This document shows, one piece after another, positions 52,406 to 60,634 of a DNA stretch of 64,000 nt. The stretch comes from Massilia antarctica (lineage in GTDB: Bacteria; Pseudomonadota; Gammaproteobacteria; Burkholderiales; Burkholderiaceae_D), in contig NZ_CP065053.1 in the NCBI RefSeq assembly GCF_015689335.1, positions 1,922,001 to 1,986,000 on the forward strand. Reading direction: 5' to 3'. The position numbers and the translations under genes are program-made. The first letter of the stretch is position 1. Each line of letters opens with the position of its first letter. The notes below the pieces were generated by a model. The model did not search any database. It saw only the letters and a list, made by a program, of their open reading frames with translations, and was not told the DNA's origin.

Positions 52406-52430
52406 TTCAAGTACAATCTTACCACTTGAA
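52406..52430. promoter_or_regulatory. 7-bp inverted repeat in the divergent ligase/O-ligase promoter region
   Basis: TTCAAGT (52406-52412) and ACTTGAA (52424-52430) are perfect complements with an 11-base spacer, in the 232-base AT-rich gap between the two divergent operons. TACAAT (52412-52417) overlaps it and could be a -10. The position suits an operator serving one or both promoters. No -24/-12 site was found in this gap. Confidence 0.35.
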
Positions 52431-52505
52431 CACTAACAATATCAATTACATATTATTAAGCGAATCCCTTGAGGCCGCTTAGCCTACTACGTCACCAGAT
52501 CGTCC

Positions 52506-53840
52506 ATGAGAGACCTCGTCATTACGCTGGCTGTATTCGGCTCGCTGCCCTTCATCCTGAAGCGCCCGTATATCGGCGTGCTGATGTGGGTGTGGATCAG
52601 CGTGATGAATCCGCACAGGCTCAGCTGGGGTTTCGCCTACTCCTTCCCGTTCGCCGCGATCATCGCCGGCGTCACCCTGATTGGCCTCTTGGTCACCAAG
52701 GACCCCAAGAAGCTGCCCATGACCCCGATCGTGATCACGCTCATGGCCTTCAGCGGCTGGATGGGGCTGACCACCATCTTTTCGATGTGGCCGAACGAAT
52801 CGGTGGTGATGCTCAACCGCGTCTCGAAGATCATGCTGATGACCTTTGCCACCATCATGCTCATCAAGACCAAGGAGCAGGTCACCCTGCTGATCTGGAC
52901 CTTGGTCGGTTCGCTCGGCTATTACGGGGTCAAGGGCGGCATCTTCACCGTGGCCACGGGCGGCGGCAGCATCGTGTGGGGGCCTCAGGGCAGCTATATC
53001 GAAGGCAATAACGAAGTCGCGCTGGCCTTCATCACCATCATTCCCGTGATGGCTTTCCTGTACATGCAGGCCCAAAACAAGTGGGTGCGCTGGGGCATGG
53101 CCGCGTCGATCCTGCTGTGCGCATTCGCCGCGCTCGGCTCGTATTCGCGCGGGGCGCTGGTGGGCATCGGGGCGATGCTGTTCTTCCTGTGGCTGAAAAG
53201 CCCCAAGAAGGTGCTGCTGGGCGGCCTGATGTTGCTGATCGTGCCGATTGCGATCACCTTCATGCCCGATAAATGGTCGTCGCGCATGGAGACCATCAAT
53301 ACCTACAAGCAAGACAGCTCGGCCATGGGCCGCATCAATGCCTGGTACATGGCTTACCACATGGCGCTGGACCGCCCGCTCGGCGGCGGCTTTGAAATCT
53401 ACAACCGCACCGCCTTCGAGCTGTACGCGCCGGTGCCGGACGACGTGCACGCCGCCCACAGCATCTATTTCCAGGCGCTGGGCGAACATGGCTTTGTCGG
53501 GCTCGGCATTTATCTGTTGCTGGCTTTCCTCACCTGGCGCAAGGCGGCCTGGATCGTGCGCGTGACGGCGAAACGGGAGGACCTGAAATGGGCCGGGGAC
53601 CTTGCCCGCATGATCCAGGTGAGCCTGATCGGCTTCGGCGTGGGCGGCGCCTTCCTCAGCCTGCTGTATTACGACGTGCCGTATTACCTGATGGCGGCAA
53701 TCGTGAGCACCGGTTATATCGTCGAGAAAGTGCTGGAAGCCGAGGCGGCCGCGGCCAGGGCGGCCGTGCGCGATGCGGCCCGCGCGGCCCGCATCGATGC
53801 CGAAGCCCAGGCCCAGGCCGCGCGGCCGGCCGCGTCATGA
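52506..53840 (+). CDS. Exosortase A system-associated O-glycosylation ligase/polymerase (Wzy-like)
   Basis: This 444-residue membrane protein has about ten helices and a large periplasmic loop, the O-antigen ligase/Wzy layout. Family marks: MRDLVITLAVFGSLPFILKR with PYIGVLMWVWISVMNPHRLS at the start, and the loop motifs GSYSRGALVGIGAMLFFLWL, GRINAWYMAYHMALDRPLGG and VHAAHSIYFQALGEHGFVGL, with the His seen in WaaL-type enzymes. It should transfer or polymerise the flipped repeat unit outside the inner membrane. The last 35 residues are Ala/Arg-rich. It overlaps the next gene by 4 bases. No clear ribosome site precedes the ATG. Confidence 0.9.
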   Translation: MRDLVITLAVFGSLPFILKRPYIGVLMWVWISVMNPHRLSWGFAYSFPFAAIIAGVTLIGLLVTKDPKKLPMTPIVITLMAFSGWMGLTTIFSMWPNESVVMLNRVSKIMLMTFATIMLIKTKEQVTLLIWTLVGSLGYYGVKGGIFTVATGGGSIVWGPQGSYIEGNNEVALAFITIIPVMAFLYMQAQNKWVRWGMAASILLCAFAALGSYSRGALVGIGAMLFFLWLKSPKKVLLGGLMLLIVPIAITFMPDKWSSRMETINTYKQDSSAMGRINAWYMAYHMALDRPLGGGFEIYNRTAFELYAPVPDDVHAAHSIYFQALGEHGFVGLGIYLLLAFLTWRKAAWIVRVTAKREDLKWAGDLARMIQVSLIGFGVGGAFLSLLYYDVPYYLMAAIVSTGYIVEKVLEAEAAAARAAVRDAARAARIDAEAQAQAARPAAS

Positions 53841-54883
53841 CCCTATTCACCATGAAAGAGCATGCCATGCCGCTACAGCGCACCGACCGCTTCGATTCCG
53901 GCCCCGCCGGCCCGGCCTGGGCCGGCATGGCCAGCCACGCCATGCGCCATCTGGGCTTCCTGGGCAGCGCGCGCCAGCGGCTGTCGATCCTGATCTTTCA
54001 CCGGGTGCTGGCGCAGCAGGATACGATTTTTCCGGACGAGGTCGACGCGCGCCGCTTCGATGCGCAGCTGACCCAGCTGAAGCAGTGCTTCAATCTCATC
54101 TCGCTGGCCGATGGCGTGCGCGGATTGAAGGCGGGCAAGCTGCCGCCGCGTGCGGCTTGCATCACTTTCGACGACGGCTATGCCGACAACGCCCAGATCG
54201 CCTTGCCGATCCTGCAGCGGCATGGGGTGCACGCCACGTTTTTCATCGCCAGCGGCTTCCTGGACGGCGGGCGCATGTGGAACGACACGGTGATCGAGCT
54301 GATCCGCCGGGCGCCGGAGCGGATCGACCTGCGCCCGGCCGGGCAGGGCGAGTTCGTGCTCGATACGGTGGCCAGGCGGCAGGCGGCAATTTCGACCCTG
54401 CTGGGCGCGCTCAAGTACCTGCCGCTCGACGAACGCCTGCTCAAGGTGGCGGCGCTGTGCGCGCTGGTGCCGGTGGCGCTGCCCGACGACCTGATGATGA
54501 CGTCCGAACAGGTACGCATGATGCACCGGGCCGGCATGGAGATCGGCGCGCATACGGTGAACCATCCGATCGTGGCGCGCATGGATGCGGCCGGGGCGCG
54601 CCAGGAAATTGCCGATGGCAAGGCCGCGCTGGAAGCGATCATCGGCGCACCGGTGCGGCTGTTCGCCTATCCGAACGGCAAGCCGGGGCAGGATTACCTG
54701 GCCGAGCATGTGGCCATCGTCAAGGAGCTGGGCTTCGAGGCGGCGGTGTCGACTTCGTGGGGCGCGGCGCGGCCCGGGGGCGACCTGTTCCAGCTGCCCC
54801 GGTTCACGCCGTGGGACCGCAGCCAGTTCCGTTTCATGCTGCGCATGATGCAAAATTTGCGTCGCAATGGCGACACTGTCTGA
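53837..54883 (+). CDS. Polysaccharide deacetylase family protein (second NodB-type enzyme)
   Basis: This protein has 348 residues from ATG 53837 (ATGA overlap); in-frame ATGs at 53852 and 53867 are possible. NodB motifs: AACITFDDGYADNAQIALPI with the catalytic Asp pair, HATFFIASGFLDGG, GMEIGAHTVNHPIVARMD with the metal His residues, and VRLFAYPNGKPGQDY. LSILIFHRVLAQQDTIFPDE near residue 50 marks the subgroup that often acts on exopolysaccharide. It differs from the deacetylase at 24685 in lacking the TIDVEDYFQV start. There is no clear signal peptide. Confidence 0.88.
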   Translation: MTLFTMKEHAMPLQRTDRFDSGPAGPAWAGMASHAMRHLGFLGSARQRLSILIFHRVLAQQDTIFPDEVDARRFDAQLTQLKQCFNLISLADGVRGLKAGKLPPRAACITFDDGYADNAQIALPILQRHGVHATFFIASGFLDGGRMWNDTVIELIRRAPERIDLRPAGQGEFVLDTVARRQAAISTLLGALKYLPLDERLLKVAALCALVPVALPDDLMMTSEQVRMMHRAGMEIGAHTVNHPIVARMDAAGARQEIADGKAALEAIIGAPVRLFAYPNGKPGQDYLAEHVAIVKELGFEAAVSTSWGAARPGGDLFQLPRFTPWDRSQFRFMLRMMQNLRRNGDTV

Positions 54884-54899
54884 GGGGGCGCAGGTGGAT

Positions 54900-54971
54900 G
54901 GCGGTCTGGACTGATCGTCCATCCGCCGTGTACCATGTCGCGATCTCTCCCGTTGCTTCCGCCATTGGCGG
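54900..54971 (+). other. Two GC-rich hairpins between deacetylase and acyl carrier protein genes
   Basis: First hairpin: GGCGG-TCT-GGAC-TGATC-GTCC-AT-CCGCC at 54900-54927, two stacked stems with a bulge. Second: CCGCC-ATT-GGCGG at 54959-54971. Neither is followed by a T-run. They fill much of the 124-base gap and could set the ratio of upstream to downstream messages by processing or by slowing polymerase. Confidence 0.35.
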
Positions 54972-55007
54972 GGACGACGATCCAGCATTCATTTATCTAG
55001 GATTTCC

Positions 55008-55253
55008 ATGTATCTCGAAGACATCAAAACCATCCTCACCGACGTGCTCAGCCTGGGCGATGCCGGCAAGGACCTGAACGAACAATCGGCCCTGCTGGGC
55101 AGCATCCCGGAGCTCGACTCGATGGCGGTGGTGAACCTGATGGCAGCGCTGGAAGAACATTTCGGCATCACCATCGACGACGATGAAATCAGCGCCAGCA
55201 CCTTTGAAACCCTGGGCAGCCTGAACGCATTCGTGAAGCAAAAACTGGCCTGA
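55008..55253 (+). CDS. Acyl carrier protein, exosortase locus-specific
   Basis: This 81-residue acidic four-helix carrier has the phosphopantetheine Ser38 in IPELDSMAVVNLM, in the usual DS(L/M) context. The C-terminal EEHFGITIDDDEISASTF is the third-helix region. AGGA lies 6 bases before the ATG, so it should be well translated. It is not the housekeeping fatty-acid ACP, which lies in a fab cluster in related genomes. Possible partners here are the AMP ligase (50687), the two N-acyl amino acid synthases and the acyltransferase. Its stop shares one base with the next start. Confidence 0.93.
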   Translation: MYLEDIKTILTDVLSLGDAGKDLNEQSALLGSIPELDSMAVVNLMAALEEHFGITIDDDEISASTFETLGSLNAFVKQKLA

Positions 55254-56137
55254 TGACCGCGCATCCCAAGCCGCCCGGCGCCGAGCCCTTCTTTCTCCAG
55301 ACGGACTTGGGACAACGTTTCTGCCTGTTCCACCCGCCCGCCGGGCCGCACTGCCACGGCGCCGTCCTGTACGTGCATCCTTTCGGCGACGAAATGAACA
55401 AGGCGCGCCGCATGGCTGCCCTGCAAGCGCGCGCGCTGGCGGCGCAGGGCTACGGCGTGCTCCAGCTCGACCTGTACGGTTGCGGCGACAGCAGCGGCGA
55501 ATTTGCCGAAGCCCGCTGGGACATCTGGAAAGACGACCTGGCCGCCGGTTGCGCCTGGCTCTCGGCCCGCCTGTCCGCGCCGCTGAGCCTGTGGGGCCTG
55601 CGCCTGGGCGCCTTGCTGGCGCTGGACTATGCCCATGACAATGCCCAACATGCGCGCCACCCGCTGGCGCAACTGGTGCTGTGGCAACCGGTGCAAAACG
55701 GCGCCACTTTCCTGACCCAGTTCCTGCGCCTGCTGACCGCCAACGCCATGCTGGCCGAAGGCGGCGACACCAAAAAATCCGATAAAAGCACGGGCACGGC
55801 CGCCTTGCGCGCCACCTTGCTTGGCGGCGAGATGCTCGAAGTGGCAGGCTACGACATCGCTCCGGCCCTTGCTGTCGCCATCGACAGCAAGGACGCGGCC
55901 AGGCTCGCGCCATTGACCTGCCCGGTGCACTGGATGGAAACCTCGGCCGCGGCCGAGCGCCCGCTCACACCCGCCGTGCTGCGCCTGGCCGAGGCCTGGC
56001 GCGCGGCCGGCGTGGACCTGCACTTGCAGCAAGTGAGCTGCACGCCGTTCTGGTCGACCCAGGAAATCGCTGAGTCGCCCGAACTGCTGGCGGCCACCTC
56101 GGCCCTGTTTCAAGGAGCGCCGCATGGACTATCGTGA
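55253..56137 (+). CDS. Exosortase A system-associated hydrolase 2 (alpha/beta fold, no Ser nucleophile)
   Basis: This 294-residue alpha/beta hydrolase-fold protein has AVLYVHPFGDEMNKARRM (oxyanion and HPFG region), YGVLQLDLYGCGDSSGEF, and the nucleophile elbow SLWGLRLGALLAL. Here the Ser of GxSxG is Arg117, so it is unlikely to work as an ordinary serine hydrolase. It is typically encoded with hydrolase 1, as here, with a 14-base overlap. It may be a binding or regulatory partner, or act on thioesters in an unknown way. Confidence 0.87.
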   Translation: MTAHPKPPGAEPFFLQTDLGQRFCLFHPPAGPHCHGAVLYVHPFGDEMNKARRMAALQARALAAQGYGVLQLDLYGCGDSSGEFAEARWDIWKDDLAAGCAWLSARLSAPLSLWGLRLGALLALDYAHDNAQHARHPLAQLVLWQPVQNGATFLTQFLRLLTANAMLAEGGDTKKSDKSTGTAALRATLLGGEMLEVAGYDIAPALAVAIDSKDAARLAPLTCPVHWMETSAAAERPLTPAVLRLAEAWRAAGVDLHLQQVSCTPFWSTQEIAESPELLAATSALFQGAPHGLS

Positions 56138-56981
56138 AGACGTGCTCCGCTTCGACTGCGGGGGCGATGCGCTGTTCGGCATCGTCAGCGTGCCCGCGCA
56201 GCCGGCCAGGCGCGCCGTGCTGATCGTGGTCGGCGGCCCGCAGTACCGGGTCGGCAGCCACCGCCAGTTCACCACGCTCGCGCGCGGGCTGGCGGCGCAG
56301 GGCATCGCTTCCTTGCGCTTCGACTATCGCGGCATGGGCGACAGCCACGGCGCCATGCGTGATTTCGAAGTGGTCGGCGACGACCTGCGCGCCGCCGTCG
56401 ACAACCTGCTCAAAGCCCTGCCCGGTGTTGAAGAAGTGGTCATCTGGGGCTTGTGCGACGGCGCCTCGGCCGCGATGTTCTACGCCGCCGGCGATCCGCG
56501 CGTGACCGGGCTGGTGCTGCTCAACCCGTGGGTGCGCACCAGCGGTGGGCATGCCAAGGCCACCATCAAGCACTATTACCGCGCCCGATTGTTTGACCCG
56601 GAACTGTGGAAAAAGATCCTGCGCGGCCAATTCAATGTGGCCGCCGCGGCCGGCTCGTTCCTGCGCATCGCGGGCGCCGCGTTCGGCAAGGGCAAGGGTG
56701 GCGCTGCCGGCGCCGCCGCTGCCGCGCCGGTAGCGCTGCCCGACCGCATGCAGGCCGCCCTGGCGCGCTTTCGCGGCAAGGTACTATTGATCATCAGCGG
56801 CGCCGACCTGACCGCGCAGGAATTTCTCGACACCGCCGCCGGCTCGGACAAGTGGCAAGCCTTGCTGGCCGCGCCGCAGGTATCGCGCCAAACCTTGCCC
56901 GAGGCCGACCACACGTTTTCGCGCCGAATATGGAAAGACCAGGTGGTGAACTGGACCGGCGACTGGCTGCGCTCGTGGTAA
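56124..56981 (+). CDS. Exosortase A system-associated hydrolase 1 (alpha/beta fold, Cys at nucleophile position)
   Basis: This 285-residue protein begins MDYREDVLRFDCGGDALFGI. It has VLIVVGGPQYRVGSHRQFTT, LRFDYRGMGDSHG and the elbow IWGLCDGASAAMFYAAG, with Cys111 in place of the usual Ser (GxCxG, as in dienelactone hydrolase). The catalytic His is probably in LPEADHTFSRR and an Asp in LLIISGADLTAQEF. A thioesterase or acyl-cleaving role on products bound to the neighbouring carrier protein is plausible. It overlaps hydrolase 2 by 14 bases. Confidence 0.87.
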   Translation: MDYREDVLRFDCGGDALFGIVSVPAQPARRAVLIVVGGPQYRVGSHRQFTTLARGLAAQGIASLRFDYRGMGDSHGAMRDFEVVGDDLRAAVDNLLKALPGVEEVVIWGLCDGASAAMFYAAGDPRVTGLVLLNPWVRTSGGHAKATIKHYYRARLFDPELWKKILRGQFNVAAAAGSFLRIAGAAFGKGKGGAAGAAAAAPVALPDRMQAALARFRGKVLLIISGADLTAQEFLDTAAGSDKWQALLAAPQVSRQTLPEADHTFSRRIWKDQVVNWTGDWLRSW

Positions 56982-57019
56982 GCGCGCGCGGCCGCATTCA
57001 TGCCAGATAAAGGATATCG

Positions 57020-57646
57020 ATGAAACTCTTGCCTTACCTGTTGGCCGGCACCGTGCTGCTGACCTCGACCAGCGCCCAGGCGCTCAATTATTGCGGCGAA
57101 CTGAAGAATCACTACGGCCCGCTCGACTACCGCAAGCGCGGCCAGGTCAACCTGGAGATCGTCGAGGGCGCCCACTTCACGCCCGAGGTCGAGGCCGGCA
57201 TCAAGGGCAATACCAGCTATCTCGGCGGCGACATCGACTACACCCTGCGCGCCATTCCCAACCATGTGCGCGCCCTGGCCACCCTGGCCATGGTCAGCCT
57301 GCGCGACAAGCAAGTGAAAGTGCCCGCAACCAAGTGGCCGGTGGAATGCTATTTCAACCGCGCGATCCGCTTCGCGCCCGATGACGCCGCCGTGCGCGCC
57401 ACCTATGGCAATTATCTGCTGGCGCTCGGCAAGACCAACGAAGCCGTCACCATGTTCACCAGCGCGGTCGAATTGCAGCCCGAAGACCCGACCATCAATT
57501 ACAACACCGGGCTCGCCTATCTCAGGAAAAAAGAGTACGACAAGGCCAGGCTGTACGCCAAAAAGGCGTATGAACTGGGCTTTCCTTTGCCGGGGCTCAA
57601 GAACAAGCTGGTCGAGGCCGGCAAGTGGGAGGAGCCCGCGCAATGA
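57020..57646 (+). CDS. Periplasmic TPR protein
   Basis: This 208-residue protein has a signal peptide (MKLLPYLLAGTVLLTSTSAQA). The mature start LNYCGELKNHYGPLDYRKRG carries one Cys. About three tetratricopeptide repeats follow (VRALATLAMVSLRDK; VRATYGNYLLALGKTNEAVT; INYNTGLAYLRKKEYDKARL). AAAGGA lies 7 bases before the ATG. Such small TPR proteins occur beside exosortase genes; it may hold an assembly partner in the periplasm. No enzyme motif is seen. Confidence 0.8.
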   Translation: MKLLPYLLAGTVLLTSTSAQALNYCGELKNHYGPLDYRKRGQVNLEIVEGAHFTPEVEAGIKGNTSYLGGDIDYTLRAIPNHVRALATLAMVSLRDKQVKVPATKWPVECYFNRAIRFAPDDAAVRATYGNYLLALGKTNEAVTMFTSAVELQPEDPTINYNTGLAYLRKKEYDKARLYAKKAYELGFPLPGLKNKLVEAGKWEEPAQ

Positions 57647-57697
57647 CGCGCCCGCTGCCCGGGCGCCAGCGCCGCGGCCAGGACTGAGGCGCACCCG

Positions 57698-58906
57698 ATG
57701 CGCCGCCTGGTCCTGGTGTTTGTCGTCCTGATCGTCTACGGCAGCCTGTATCCGTTTACCGGATGGAGCGCGCCGGGCGCACCCCTGTTCGGCTTTTTGT
57801 TTGGTGGCCACCTGCGCGTGGAAAAGGCCGACCTGGTCCAGAACGTGCTGGCCTATATGCCATTCGGCCTGTTCATGGTGGCCTGGCTGATGCGCAGCAC
57901 GCGTTTCGGCGTGGCGCTGGTGACGGCGGCCGTGGCCGGTGGCGCGCTGAGCCTGTCAATGGAATCGATCCAGCAATTCCTGCCCAGCCGGGACGCCTCG
58001 CGCATCGACCTGGTCTTGAACATTGCCGGCAGCGTGGCGGGCGGCATGCTCGCGTCACTGCTGCATGGCCACACCCTGGCCGGGCCGCGCCTGGTGGCCC
58101 TGCGCGCGCATTGGCTGCGCAGCGGCACCCTGCCCAACCTGGGGCTGGCGGCGCTGGCGCTGTGGGCCTTGTCGCAAACCAGTCCGCTGGTGCCGACCTT
58201 CGACATGGAGCAGCTGCGCCACGGGCTGGCGCTGCTGTACCGCTCGCTGCAACAGCCGCAGGTGATGGACATGGCGCAGATGCTGACCTACGCCTGCTAC
58301 CTGGCCGGCCTGGGTCTGCTGGCGCGTACCGTCACGCGCGACGACAAGCCGGCCTTGCTGCTGTTCGGTTCGCTGGTTGCCTGCGTGCTGGTGCTCAAGA
58401 TCATCGTCGACGGGCGCCAGCTGTCGCTCGAAGCGGTCGCCGGGGCGTTTGCCGCGTGGATGTTCTTGCTCGCCGCCAGCCGGCTGCGCCAGGCGGCGTG
58501 GATCGGCATGGTGCTGATCGGCGCCGGTTTCGTCATCAGCGAGCTGGCGCCGGGAACGGACGGCATGCGCTATGGCTTTAACTGGATTCCGCTGGTGGGG
58601 CAAATGCGTTCGCTGTCGGGCTTGCAGAATATCCTGGAGATTTTCTGGCCGTTTTTCGCGATTGCCTGTTTTGCGCGCTTGCTTACCCCGATCGGGCACC
58701 GCCAGCCGGTGGTGGTGATCGGCACGGTGGGCATTGCGGCAGCGGTGTTCTGGCTCGAATGGGAGCAGCAAGCATTGCCGGGGCGGTTTGGCGATATCAC
58801 CCAAGTGCTGCTGGCGTGCGCCGGATGGGTGATTCCGTGGACCTTCGCGGGGCCGGATTTTACGTCGAAGGCGGATGAAAAAAAGCCGGCGGTACGGGTA
58901 GGATAG
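57698..58906 (+). CDS. VanZ-family membrane protein with long C-terminal membrane extension
   Basis: This 402-residue protein has an N-terminal VanZ-like domain with VFVVLIVYGSLYPFTGW, KADLVQNVLAYMPFGLFMVA and ESIQQFLPSRDASRIDLVLN (the conserved phosphate-rich-substrate-type block), covering about residues 1-125. The rest is a further set of about seven hydrophobic helices not found in short VanZ proteins. Long VanZ proteins are common next to exosortase genes; their function is unknown. It follows the TPR gene by 51 bases. Confidence 0.82.
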   Translation: MRRLVLVFVVLIVYGSLYPFTGWSAPGAPLFGFLFGGHLRVEKADLVQNVLAYMPFGLFMVAWLMRSTRFGVALVTAAVAGGALSLSMESIQQFLPSRDASRIDLVLNIAGSVAGGMLASLLHGHTLAGPRLVALRAHWLRSGTLPNLGLAALALWALSQTSPLVPTFDMEQLRHGLALLYRSLQQPQVMDMAQMLTYACYLAGLGLLARTVTRDDKPALLLFGSLVACVLVLKIIVDGRQLSLEAVAGAFAAWMFLLAASRLRQAAWIGMVLIGAGFVISELAPGTDGMRYGFNWIPLVGQMRSLSGLQNILEIFWPFFAIACFARLLTPIGHRQPVVVIGTVGIAAAVFWLEWEQQALPGRFGDITQVLLACAGWVIPWTFAGPDFTSKADEKKPAVRVG

Positions 58907-58963
58907 TCGTCGGTGTCAGCGCAATCCCGTTGCGCTGCTCACGTCCTTTTAAAGCATTCAGAT

Positions 58964-59251
58964 ATGACATTTTCAACGGTATTTTTCTGCTTGCTGGCGG
59001 CAAGACTCGTGTCCGACATGCTCGGCATGCTTAGCGAGCATCCCGTTTTCGATATCGTCTCGGGAACGATCATTCTGCTCGCCGGCGCTATCTTGCTGGC
59101 CATGGACGTGCGCGACCCCTTCGGCTACGTCGCCTTGGTGATGGCTGGATACTGCATGGTCCGCGGCGCAACGGGATTGTCGAGGCGGCGCGACAATGCG
59201 AAGCTTGCCGACGCGCCTAAAGCCTGCCCGCCTGAACGCCAGAGCAACTAG
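58964..59251 (+). CDS. Small hypothetical membrane protein
   Basis: This 95-residue ORF starts at ATG 58964 (58913 is an alternative). Two or three hydrophobic stretches (MTFSTVFFCLLAARLVSDML; IVSGTIILLAGAILLAMDV; GYVALVMAGYCMV) are followed by a short polar tail SRRRDNAKLADAPK. I recognise no family. Its TAG overlaps the convergent stop of prsR through a shared CTAG. The ribosome site is weak, so expression is uncertain. Confidence 0.5.
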   Translation: MTFSTVFFCLLAARLVSDMLGMLSEHPVFDIVSGTIILLAGAILLAMDVRDPFGYVALVMAGYCMVRGATGLSRRRDNAKLADAPKACPPERQSN

Positions 59252-60618
59252 GCGCTCGCCGCCGCCGACTTGATCGCATGCCGGCCCATCAGGTCGTACA
59301 AGGTCGGGCGGCTGATCCCCAGCAACTCCGCCGCGCGCACGATATTCCCGTCGACCCGCGCCAGCGCCTTGACGATGGCCGCATACTCGGCCTCGTCGCG
59401 CACCTGGCGCAGGTTGATCGGCTGCTCGGGTTCCGCCGAGGCCGACAATCCCAGATCCTCGGCCGTGATCTGCGGCCCGTCGGCCATGATGATCGCGCGC
59501 TTGATGCAGTTTTCCATCTCGCGCACATTGCCCGGCCACGGGTAGCTTTCGATCACGCCGATGGCTTCCTGGCTGAAATGCAAGGTCGGCCGCGATTCCT
59601 GGGCGCAGAACTTGTTCTTGAAATGGTGGGCCAGCAAGGCCGCGTCGCCGATCCGGTCGCGCAGCGGCGGAATGGTGACCACGATTTCCGACAGGCGGTA
59701 ATACAAATCCTCGCGGAAACGCCCGCTGGCCGACAAGGCTTTCAGGTTCTGGTGGGTCGCGCACACGATGCGCACGTCGACCGCGATTTCCTCATGCCCG
59801 CCCACGCGCTCGATCACGCGCTCCTGCAAGAAGCGCAGCAATTTGGCTTGCAGCGACATCGGCAAGTCGCCCACCTCGTCGAGAAAGAAGGTGCCGCCGT
59901 GCGCCAGTTCGACCTTGCCCTTGGTCTGCTTGACCGCACCGGTGAACGCGCCTTTTTCGTAGCCGAACAGCTCGCTCTCTAACAGGTTCTCGGGAATCGC
60001 CGCGCAGTTGATCGCCATGAAGCGCTGGTTGGCGCGCGGACTCAACTGGTGCAGCGCGCGCGCCAGCACTTCCTTGCCGGTGCCGCTTTCGCCCAGCACC
60101 ATCACCGACGCCGAGGTCGGCGCCACTTTTTCGATATTGCGGCACACGCGCTGCATGCCGGCGTCGCGGCTGATCACGCCGCTCAGCGGCGAATCGACCT
60201 GTGACTGGCGCATGCGGCGATTTTCCTGCTGCAGCGCGTGCAGATAGAAGGCGCGCTGCACCACCAGTCCCAGCATTTCGGGATCGAACGGCTTCTGGTG
60301 GAAGTCGTAGGCGCCCAAGCCGATCGCTTCGACCGCATGCGCATGGTTCTGGTTCCCGGTCAGGACGATGACCTTGGTGTCGGGCGCCAGCGCCAGGATC
60401 TGGCGCAGGGTGGCCAGGCCTTCGGTGGCACCGTCCGGATCGGGCGGCAAGCCCAGGTCCATGGTCACCACCGCCGGCTCGTGGCGGCGCACCTGGGCCA
60501 GCGCGGCGTCGCGGTCGCCCGCCACCACCACCTCGTAGGCATCGAAGCACCAGCGCAGCTGCTTTTGCAGGCCGGGGTCGTCTTCGATGATCAGCATCTT
60601 CATTTTGTTTTGGGTCAC
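59248..60618 (-). CDS. prsR: PEP-CTERM-box response regulator PrsR (sigma-54 activator)
   Basis: This 456-residue NtrC-type regulator has a receiver domain with Asp54 as phosphorylation site (VVTMDLGLPPD) and acidic residues IIEDD at 10-14. The AAA+ domain has Walker A GESGTGKE (176-183), the sigma-54 contact loop GAFTGA (223-228) and Walker B GGTFFLDEVGDL. A Fis-type helix-turn-helix lies at about 430-450 (IVRAAELLGISRPTLYDLM). It activates sigma-54 promoters on a signal from PrsK, 16 bases upstream on the same strand. Likely targets here are the promoters at 14332 and 17509. Confidence 0.95.
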   Translation of the reverse strand: MTQNKMKMLIIEDDPGLQKQLRWCFDAYEVVVAGDRDAALAQVRRHEPAVVTMDLGLPPDPDGATEGLATLRQILALAPDTKVIVLTGNQNHAHAVEAIGLGAYDFHQKPFDPEMLGLVVQRAFYLHALQQENRRMRQSQVDSPLSGVISRDAGMQRVCRNIEKVAPTSASVMVLGESGTGKEVLARALHQLSPRANQRFMAINCAAIPENLLESELFGYEKGAFTGAVKQTKGKVELAHGGTFFLDEVGDLPMSLQAKLLRFLQERVIERVGGHEEIAVDVRIVCATHQNLKALSASGRFREDLYYRLSEIVVTIPPLRDRIGDAALLAHHFKNKFCAQESRPTLHFSQEAIGVIESYPWPGNVREMENCIKRAIIMADGPQITAEDLGLSASAEPEQPINLRQVRDEAEYAAIVKALARVDGNIVRAAELLGISRPTLYDLMGRHAIKSAAASA

Positions 60619-60634
60619 AGCGATCCTCTGGCCG

